From Lactarius indigo (taxonomy: Eukaryota; Basidiomycota; Agaricomycetes; Russulales; Russulaceae): DNA of 64,000 bases. The stretch is from positions 186,001 through 250,000 of the forward strand of contig JAFKAC010000072.1 of assembly GCA_025766275.1 (NCBI GenBank). The letters run 5' to 3'. Shown here piece after piece: positions 57,301-64,000 of the stretch (positions are counted from its first letter, which is position 1; each line of letters begins with the position of its first letter). The translations under genes were made by a program, and so were the position numbers. The notes beneath the pieces are model-generated. The model did no database searches and was not told the DNA's origin. It saw only the letters and a list, made by a program, of their open reading frames with translations.

Positions 57301-59148
57301 GGCTTTGACAATTGCTAGGAGTTCAAGGTCATAGATATCATAGTTTCGTTTGGCTTCATTGAGGGTGGATGAGTAGTAGCCAATAGGGTGTCGTTTGCCG
57401 TCTGCTTTGCGCTGAAGGAGGACCGCCCCTATCACAAATCCCGAAGCGTCGACTTCTAACTCGAATTGTTGGGCAAGGTTGGGGTGTGCTAGAACTGGCT
57501 TGCTGGTAACAAGGGTTTTGAGGTCTTGGAATGCCTTTTCTTCTTCTGTTCCCCAGTGCCATTTGGTGTCCTTGTGCATGAGTTTATTGAGCGGTCGTGC
57601 TTTGGTTGCAAAACCTCATATGAAAGGTCGGTAAAAGTTGCAAAAGCCAAGAAAAGAGCGGACGTCCTTAACTTTGGTTGGCATAGGCCAGTTTTTGATG
57701 CCGGAAATTTTGACGGGGTCCATGCGTGTCACCCCCTTTTCAAGGATTACCCCCAGGTAATCCATGCATGGGGAGTGGAAAAGACATTTCTCAAGTTTGT
57801 AGTATAGGTCGTGCTCTGCGGATACACGGAGGACATCTTGGACTGCCTCAATGTGGTCTTGGAGAGAGTGAGTGAGTCCGGTTGCGATGCCAATGTCATC
57901 CATGTATACCCAGATAACCGTGCTGCGTGCTTCGTGTTTGGTTATGATGTCTCTAAATATGAAGTTCATCATGGTCTGGAACATTGCAGGGGAGTTGTTT
58001 AAGCCAAAAAACATCACCGTTGGTTCAAATAGTCCATATCGTGTTTTGAACGTGGCCTTTTCTTCATCTCCCTCTTTGATACGTATGTTGTTATACCCCC
58101 ATCTAATGTCAAGTTTGGTGTAGATGTGGGCATTGCTTAGGTCAGTAATAAGGTCAGAGATGAGGGGAAGGGGGTATTGGTTGCGAATAGTGACTGCGTT
58201 GATTTTTCGATAGTCTTGTACCGGTCGTAGTTTCCCATCCTTCTTTTTGATGAAGAAGAAGGAGGATGCGTAGGGGGATTTGGAAGGTCGTATGTAACCC
58301 TTCTTCAATTGTTCATTTATCCATTCGCGTAGCTTCTTGTCTTCTTCTTGGGTCATTGGGTATATTTTACAGTCGATGGCGTCAGCTGTTCCTGGTTTGA
58401 ACTCGATTGCATGGTCCCAGGGTCTACTGGGAGGGAACCTATCCGATGCTTCTTCACTAAAGAGACATTCAAATTCTTGATATTCTGAGGGTAACTCAGC
58501 TTTCGTGGTGTATTGTTGAGCGGCGATGGCAAGGTCCATAGCCGTTGCTCTGATTTGGCAGTCTTCCTCGAATTGTTGTTGTTGCTCATTGGTGATGACG
58601 CAGGAGTGTATGACTTCATATTTGTCATTTTGTATGGATGAGGCTGCCACCATGGGTGTGATTCGTTCGATGTGGGGATTGACTGATCTGATGATGATAG
58701 GGAGCATATTTTCATGTATGGCTGCTTGCGACCATTTGATGTGAGGGTCGTATATGGCAAGCCATGGGTATCCTAGTACAACATCTTCGTCTCCTATATC
58801 GGTGATAAGGAAGTGTATTTCCTTATTAATTCCTTTAGTTTGTATATCAACATCAACATAATGGGTGATACGTCCCGATCTGTTTTCTGTGTTGTTGATG
58901 TTCCATATCTTTTTTGGGACGTCTAGTGGTTTGGTTCCAAACCTCATCCTTTTGACGAAGGATGGCCTCATGAAGCAGTGGGTTGCTCCTGAGTTGACTA
59001 GTGCTCGTATGTTGGCCATTGCGTAACTGGTGCAAATCGATACTGGAACTCTCATAGAACGATAGCGAGTTGTGATTACACTGTTACAATTTACCGCCCT
59101 TACCCAGGCCAATGGGTTCAGGCATCCTGAAAACCCTCCTTCTTCCAC
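54376..59148 (-). pseudogene. Gypsy-H Pol with chromodomain and in-frame extension
   Basis: Reverse strand: protease (LVNSGATHCFMRPSF, active-site D to N), RT (about 58400-57750, VYMDDIGIATG intact), RNase H (EVDASGFVIGAVLLQ; FSNHLN where FSDHLN is expected), integrase (HHDPPVYGHPGIKRT, CAECQRHK, VDFITKLP, DGQSERTNQW) and chromodomain (about 55750-55610). Here the chromodomain runs without a stop through [19 protein letters not shown] into the extension (55758-55255), where Gypsy-C and F have TGA. Stops occur at 57615, about 56436, about 56405, about 55778, about 55254, 55125 and about 54546 (TGA or TAG). The extension ends at TGA 54378-54376. Confidence 0.87.
59096..59136 (-). promoter_or_regulatory. 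Gag/Pol -1 frameshift signal of Gypsy-H
   Basis: Reverse-strand GGGTTTT at 59130-59136 and a hairpin at 59096-59123. Gag (59480 to a stop at 59118) and Pol (open from 59148) overlap by 31 nt in the -1 relation. Confidence 0.8.
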
Positions 59149-61663
59149 AATTGTTGGAGGATGATGTCTTTTACGTTGTCTGATTCTCCTGCTACTCCAT
59201 TAAGCCAGTCGCTGGTGCGCTGTTGAGGGGGTGTCTCTTGGACCGCCCTGGTAGCGACTTCATCTTCTTGTTGATGGTAGTCGGTATCGACATATCGACT
59301 ATTTGATGCTGGGGGTTGATATCCCCTTTGTGGTTGTCTGCAATCTCGAGCCATGTGTCCATCCTTTCCACAGTTGTAACAGGTGACTGGCCTTTGGTTG
59401 TTACACCCTCCTCCTCTCTGTAGGAATCCCCCTCGTGGTCCATACAGGGGTTGTGGGGCGAGTAGTTCTTCCGCTCCCATTAGTCATCCTCGAATTTGAT
59501 CTGCCGATGTATCCATAGCATTTGGATCCCTCGGAAGATTCCTAGGCTGCCACGAACTTCTTGGCGGCCCCTGCCACAGGCATTGTCACTGTGATTTTTC
59601 TTGTCTTTGTGGCGCTCCTTTGTTGAGCATGGCTTTGAGATGCATGTATTGCTGCTGACGAGTAGTAGTGGCTTCTTTCCATTCACGATAATTTTGTGGG
59701 GTGTCGAGGGTGTATACCTTGGAGTAAAGGTCGGTAGGCAATCCACTTGCAAATAAGTTGAGTGTCTGGGGATCATTAAGCCAATAATGGGCGCGTCGCA
59801 CTAGTTGTTCGAATTGGGTACAATACTCATCTAGATTGCCCCCAATCATTTTGAGCCCCTTCTTTAATTCGTATTGGGCTTGTTCTTGTTCCATGGTGTT
59901 CTTGAAACGTTGCATGAAACTTTGTGTGACTTCATTCCATAGTCCTTCACTAGTACGGGGTATGCCTGTTTGTATCTGGCCGTTGAGCCAGGTAAGCATT
60001 GCCAGTACCCATCCACTGATGTTGATGCCTTTAATGTATGATAGAAAAAGTAAGGCTCATTGATATGGCATGGCCATGATGCCTTTGTCTGCGTTCATGC
60101 CCCAGTAGACATGCCATTGCGTAAGGAACACTTCTACCTTGGTGCGTTCTCCATCGAAAACTGTAGGTGCCTCACCAGCTAATTTGTTATTTTGGGGTGG
60201 AATGACGAGACCTGCACCTGGTAATCCTCCCCCCGGATGTCCTCCTCCCAGCGGTCCACCAGGGAACCCTCCAGGGAATTCTCCAAATCCATACCCTCAT
60301 GGTGGCGGTCCTCCTCCTCCCAGTAGGTCTCCAGGGGGTCTGCCTCCGCCACTGGGGGGATCAGCTACGTCTGGTCCAATGGCTCAATGAATGGCTATGT
60401 CATCATCGGTCATACAGTGGCCCATATGTGGGTTGATAGGGGCTAGTATAGCCCTTGCCTCTTCTGCGATTCGTCATTGTTCTTCTCAGGCCAGCTGTTC
60501 TACTGTGTCAGTGGCCAATTGTACTTCTTCTCGTGTTATAGTGGTGGTAGCCATGGCGACTGCTGGGCTATGGACGTGAATTACTTCTGGTTTGATTGGG
60601 TGAATGGTAAGGGACTCAGTTTGTTGTATAATGCGATCACCAATGGCTCCTAGGCTGGTGTCTTCTGCCAGTGTGCTTCCTCTACTTGGTGATTGTTGGC
60701 TATCGGAGGCTTCTTCTCCACTGATTCCTTCGTCAGTATGTTCCTGTGCTTGTCCGTCGATGGGTCCGTAATCTGCACGGCTATTGAGCTCTTGCACGTT
60801 GATGTCACAGTTATAGTTTCTTCCGGCTGGTCGTACGATATCCCAGCGATGGTCTATGGGGTTCCAAGTAACATCAGTCCAACAGAGGTGTTCGAAATTG
60901 AACTCAACGGGTCAAAAACAGTTAGGACCGTTGAACTCTACAAAATATCCAGTGTCTTCTCCTCGTTCTCTCCACTGAGCTGCTCCTAAGAATCTTGTTG
61001 GTGTTGATAAGAGACCTGTGCGCACTTAGCAGCTCTAATGGACTTATAGATAACGGACTACAGTAGATTAGATTATTTTGATCTGTACAATCTGGACTAT
61101 GACATCACATGTATATGACATCACTTAGACTGTTCCAGACTTACTATTGTACTACGTTTCTTTGTTCCACTTTTGTTCTTATCTTTATTATGATATCATT
61201 ATGATATCATCCTGCTCTAGATTCTTCTTGTTCTATACGCCTTGTTCTCCATATGCACACTCCTTTGTCCTGATGTAGAACAATGCGCTCCTTGTACTTT
61301 GTGACCTATGGTTACTTCCCTTGTACTAGTGTCACGCCTCTGTACAGTATAAGTAGACTGCTTGTACGCCCTGGTCCACATCAGTTCTCTCACTGCTGTG
61401 TGCCAGGTATGTCTTCTCCTCTGTAATACCATGATCAGTTCTCTCACTGCTGTGTGCCAGACACTCTTGCTTTACCTTGCTTGACTCCTGTTGCTGCTTT
61501 CCAGCCACCCAGCCTATCTCACCACAGTCCTCTTAGTCCACTGTGAGTATGCTACCTTTGTGTGCTGTTCATCAGTTGGTACGTTGCAATCTCCTCGTCG
61601 CTCGATGTGATATGGATGGAAAGACGTCCACTGGTCTCTGGTCAAGTATGCCACGATGGTGAA
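59118..61663 (-). pseudogene. Gypsy-H Gag (split by Copia solo LTR)
   Basis: Reverse strand. The head near 61652 reads ACC ATC GTG GCA TAC (no ATG) and the first 24 or so codons precede the Copia LTR at 61574-61002. It then continues AAQWRERGEDTGYFVEFNGP, a long open N-terminal stretch (60797-60486), Gly/Pro linker (60350-60200), gag core (FLSYIKGINISGWVLAMLTW at about 60040), CCHC (CYNCGKDGHMARDC, about 59385) and the stop 59118-59120. A handful of stops. Confidence 0.83.
61002..61574 (+). mobile_element. Copia solo LTR in Gypsy-H gag
   Basis: 573 bp, TGTTGATAAG...GTTCATCA, with GTTGG on both sides (60997-61001 and 61575-61579). Removing it restores the gag codons found in Gypsy-D. It contains an intron-like segment at 61407-61460 (GTATGT...CCAG). 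Confidence 0.93.
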
Positions 61664-61676
61664 TCTTGGTCTTAAT
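61664..61676 (-). other. Gypsy-H primer binding site
   Basis: Reverse-strand AAGACCAAGAT (61664-61674), two bases from the LTR, complementary to the predicted transcript start at 61917-61907. Confidence 0.75.
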
Positions 61677-62160
61677 GTTACGCTCCACTGGCGTGAGTCT
61701 GACTTGGACATGAGAAAGGCGTAATCAACTTAGCGAAAGTCTGGCGAATGGGGATCACGTGTCAACCCAACACTGGCTGAACAGGGGCTTTCAAGGCACA
61801 CGCTGCAGCGAAAATGAAGAAGGCTATCCTTGGTGGATAGTAGTGGAGGTACTCTCAGCCCGAGGCTAAGGCAAACAAGAGATGAGTAAAAAGGGGTGGA
61901 TTGAAGAAGACCAAGATGGGGACTCTTGGTCTTCCAGAGCGACTACTTATACAAGTACATGCGGGCTTTGAAGCGCTGCTGGAAAAATAACTAATGAATA
62001 GTGTATCTAGCTCGAACCCTAGTATCACTATCCTAGGAGTGAGTCATAAGAACCACAATCACATGTGTCTACTTATGCTGACTGATACGATGTAAGTGTC
62101 CATGACTAATACAACAGTCGGACCGTAGTCATAACCAGTCACAAGTTGGAGTCTGTAACA
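61677..62160 (-). repeat. Gypsy-H 5' LTR
   Basis: 484 bp, TGTTACGC...CTGTAACA. Reverse-strand TATAAG is near 61950, followed by the GAAGACCAAGA hairpin. Confidence 0.92.
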
Positions 62161-63475
62161 ATACAGATCAGCGAAGAATCCGCGCTGATAAAAAAGCATC
62201 AGAACATACCAAGAAAGCCCGACAAAAGAGGTCACAAGGCATAGTTGATGCAAATAGTGGCCCAAGCTGCCCAAGCCATAAGAGGGTGCATTCGCAGGAG
62301 GAGGGGGCAGCTCACAGCATGCGGAAGAAGCCTCAAAGCCATGTTGGACACCCCGAAGTTCTTATACCACAAACAGCTGGTAAGTTGATTGTCAAGGAAG
62401 AGCATCATGAAAGCTATGAGGTAGCTGCCATGGATACCTATATCAACACACGTCAGTGTGGGATCTGTCGGCGCAAGATATCCAATGAGTTCTTTGGGAA
62501 TAGACCTGGTGAGTGTCTATGTGCTGGCGGATAAGTGACTGTGTGACCCACAGCCACCAGTGTCTCCTTCCTTAGCATGTTCCAAACCACACTGCCCTTG
62601 TTGTGTTGGCATGCCCTCACGTTTGTGTTGCGATACCTGCAACCCAGGCTCCTTTATCCTCCCAGTTCCTGAAACAGCCATTCCAAAACAATCTCGTGCC
62701 CCTAATAAGTTCAAGGTCAATAGCTGCAGATACATGGCAACTGAATTGGACTGCAAGCTCAAGGAGTCTTTGCACGATTGGCAAACGAGGGAACTTCGGA
62801 ATTTGGGAGTCACAACTGGCAACAATATGTTTGGGGCCCAGTTCATTATGACGGATGAGGTCCTGGACTGTATTGTGGACTTGGCTCACTACAACAAGAT
62901 CGACAACCTTGCAACACTCCAGAGCCAAGTGAGCTGGCGCAATTGTGATTGCTGGGGACCAGATGTCCTTATTATTGTCAAGGCACATGCACCCCCTGTT
63001 GCCACACCTTCAAGAGAAACTCTGCGTCCCGCTGAAAATCTCCTGGGGCCATCCACAGGACATTGGCTCTCCCCTGTCCCTGGAAGTGTCGGGGCCACCC
63101 CTTCCAGTTCCAAACCTCATCCAAAGAGCAGGTATCGATGCGGCTCGTGTGGTAGTACCACCCATATAGGTAAGCCATCTCTTCTGAACTTGATATGTCC
63201 TGTAACTCCCATTGATTACTTATTGTCGACATCATCATCAGCTTCAAACCACCTATGCCCAAAACACAAGTCATGCACAGGGGTCGGTGTTGTTCTGAAT
63301 GAGAACGTGTTCAGAGTTATAGTAGGTGTTCCTTTGAGTCCATGTCATCTAACTCACGTTCTCTTGTTTTACAGGTAGAATAGTCTCTTTTGTATGTACC
63401 TGTTGTTCAATACGATCCGCTGCCGTTTCTCATCATACGACCTGGGTTCTGCCCACATTCTATCGCCGGGACTAA
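62161..63475 (+). pseudogene. RecQ-like helicase C-terminal region, 5' truncated
   Basis: The frame is open from the Gypsy-H LTR border: a basic segment (ADKKASEHTKKARQKRSQG), then YINTRQCGICRRKISNEFFG. A 67-nt intron (62509-62575, GTGAGT...TTAG) follows, then CSKPHCPCC and CCDTCNPGSF. The CRR..FF and CCDTC motifs fit the RecQ zinc-binding module as found in the many mushroom RecQ-like genes. Downstream come a helical region and a C-terminal CGSCG motif. A second intron (about 63170-63374, GTAAGC...ACAG) leads to a short last exon ending at TAA 63473-63475. The helicase motor is missing, being upstream of Gypsy-H and not in this window. The family call is moderate; helicase activity here is impossible. 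Confidence 0.6.
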
Positions 63476-64000
63476 TGAGTAGCATCAACAAGTGTCCCCT
63501 GGCACCATAACAATGGGTAGCAAATGTGGCTGTGTTCTCAGTGTCATGTCATCCCGTACATCTTCTCATTCCTGCTTCTGCGTGGAACCCATTGCATCTT
63601 CTTCTGTCCCATCTAGCCCGCAATTTACATCCAACATCAGCCCTGACCTGCAAACCGTTGAAGACCTCCACCCAGATGTGCATGTACAGCTGCAGGTTTG
63701 GGCTTGCTGTCACTTATTCGGGAGTCTGTCACTGGCACGATGTCCCTGATGTCCTTAGCAGCCACTCCATGAGTTAGTGACTCAAACCTGGGTGGGTTGG
63801 TATTGTTTGTGCTTCTACTTCTCTTTGTTGGCTGAATTCTCAACTCTTTTTTGGCAGGCCCTGATGAATGTGACTACAACCGGCACCTCAGCAATCTGTC
63901 TTACCTGAAGGTGAGTGAAGCAATTCCTGCACAAGTTGAGTCAGGTGAGAGGCTAGGGCTGCACGTCATGCATATATATTTGCTGGGGCAGGGTCGCGCT
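63476..64000 (+). other. Possible exon of an unidentified gene; otherwise nothing clear
   Basis: Acceptor TTTTTTGGCAG then an open 53-nt stretch (63858-63910, CDYNRHLSNLSYLK) and a donor GTGAGT at 63911 suggest an internal exon of a gene running off the window. The region before it (63480-63857) has short open frames in several phases with no recognisable similarity. Confidence 0.35.

Larger units (their letters stand above)
46171..62160 (-). mobile_element. Gypsy-H: chromovirus split by Gypsy-G and a Copia solo LTR
   Basis: The 5' LTR is 61677-62160. The 3' LTR is 46171-46186 plus 53878-54346, interrupted by Gypsy-G within 16 bp of its end. Outer flanks CACAA (46166-46170) and ATACA (62161-62165) do not match, and the two sides are different genes, so one end was probably rearranged. 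It is the best-preserved C/D/F/H-type Pol in the window, with only about a dozen stops. Confidence 0.9.

Noticed and set aside
62286..63378. KDZ CxC1-type cysteine cluster
   Set aside because: The CRR...FF...CCDTC order fits a RecQ zinc-binding module better, and no KDZ motif follows.
1..64000. CRISPR arrays, rRNA and tRNA genes
   Set aside because: I looked for short regularly spaced repeats and cloverleaf-like segments and found none. All repeats are LTRs, tandem repeats or inverted LTR hairpins.

Overview
The window looks like a repeat island in a basidiomycete (probably Agaricomycete) genome. The evidence is chromodomain-bearing Ty3/Gypsy elements, a CxC2-type KDZ-transposase-associated gene, a TET/JBP-like 2-oxoglutarate/Fe(II) dioxygenase gene, a RecQ-like helicase C-terminus, and introns of about 50-70 nt with GTRNGY donors. 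Nothing bacterial is present (no operons, Shine-Dalgarno sites or CRISPR).

Layout. 1-3984: 3' part of a Ty1/Copia element with an open pol frame, inserted in the integrase gene of Gypsy-A (3985-6200, + strand). About 6220-28621: Gypsy-B (- strand), split by a solo LTR (7363-7952) and by a Copia solo LTR (8299-27332). That Copia LTR was itself split by Gypsy-D (-, 8727-27201). Gypsy-D contains Copia solo LTRs, one inside another, and a complete Gypsy-C (+, 12483-21423). Gypsy-C carries a 512-bp MITE and a further solo LTR. 28622-34282: Gypsy-F (+), with protease-to-integrase deleted. 34283-43234: a block of non-LTR genes (CxC2/KDZ, TET/JBP and three uncharacterised genes), followed by an imperfect 256-bp tandem repeat. 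45130-46170: integrase fragment of Gypsy-I. 46171-62160: Gypsy-H (-), split by Gypsy-G (+, 46187-53872) and a Copia solo LTR (61002-61574). 62161-63475: 3' part of a RecQ-like helicase gene cut by Gypsy-H. Eight insertions have readable target-site duplications, so the order of events can be reconstructed.

How the parts work. Gypsy-B, C, D, F, G and H share one design. (i) The 11 nt beginning 34 bp after the TATA box are perfectly complementary to the 11-nt primer site just inside the 5' LTR, which is Tf1-style self-priming. (ii) Gag and Pol overlap at a G GGT TTT slippery site followed by a conserved hairpin, which is -1 frameshifting. (iii) Gag has one CCHC knuckle. (iv) Pol runs protease-RT-RNase H-integrase-chromodomain and then continues into an unrecognised extension of about 300 residues that ends in a helical segment. 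In the distantly related Gypsy-A the extension carries four zinc knuckles.

Decay is mostly CpG to TpG/CpA. It creates CGA-to-TGA stops and has hit catalytic aspartates. A TET/JBP-KDZ gene cluster sits in the same island. None of the Gypsy copies here can encode a complete polyprotein; the Copia pol is the only long intact frame.
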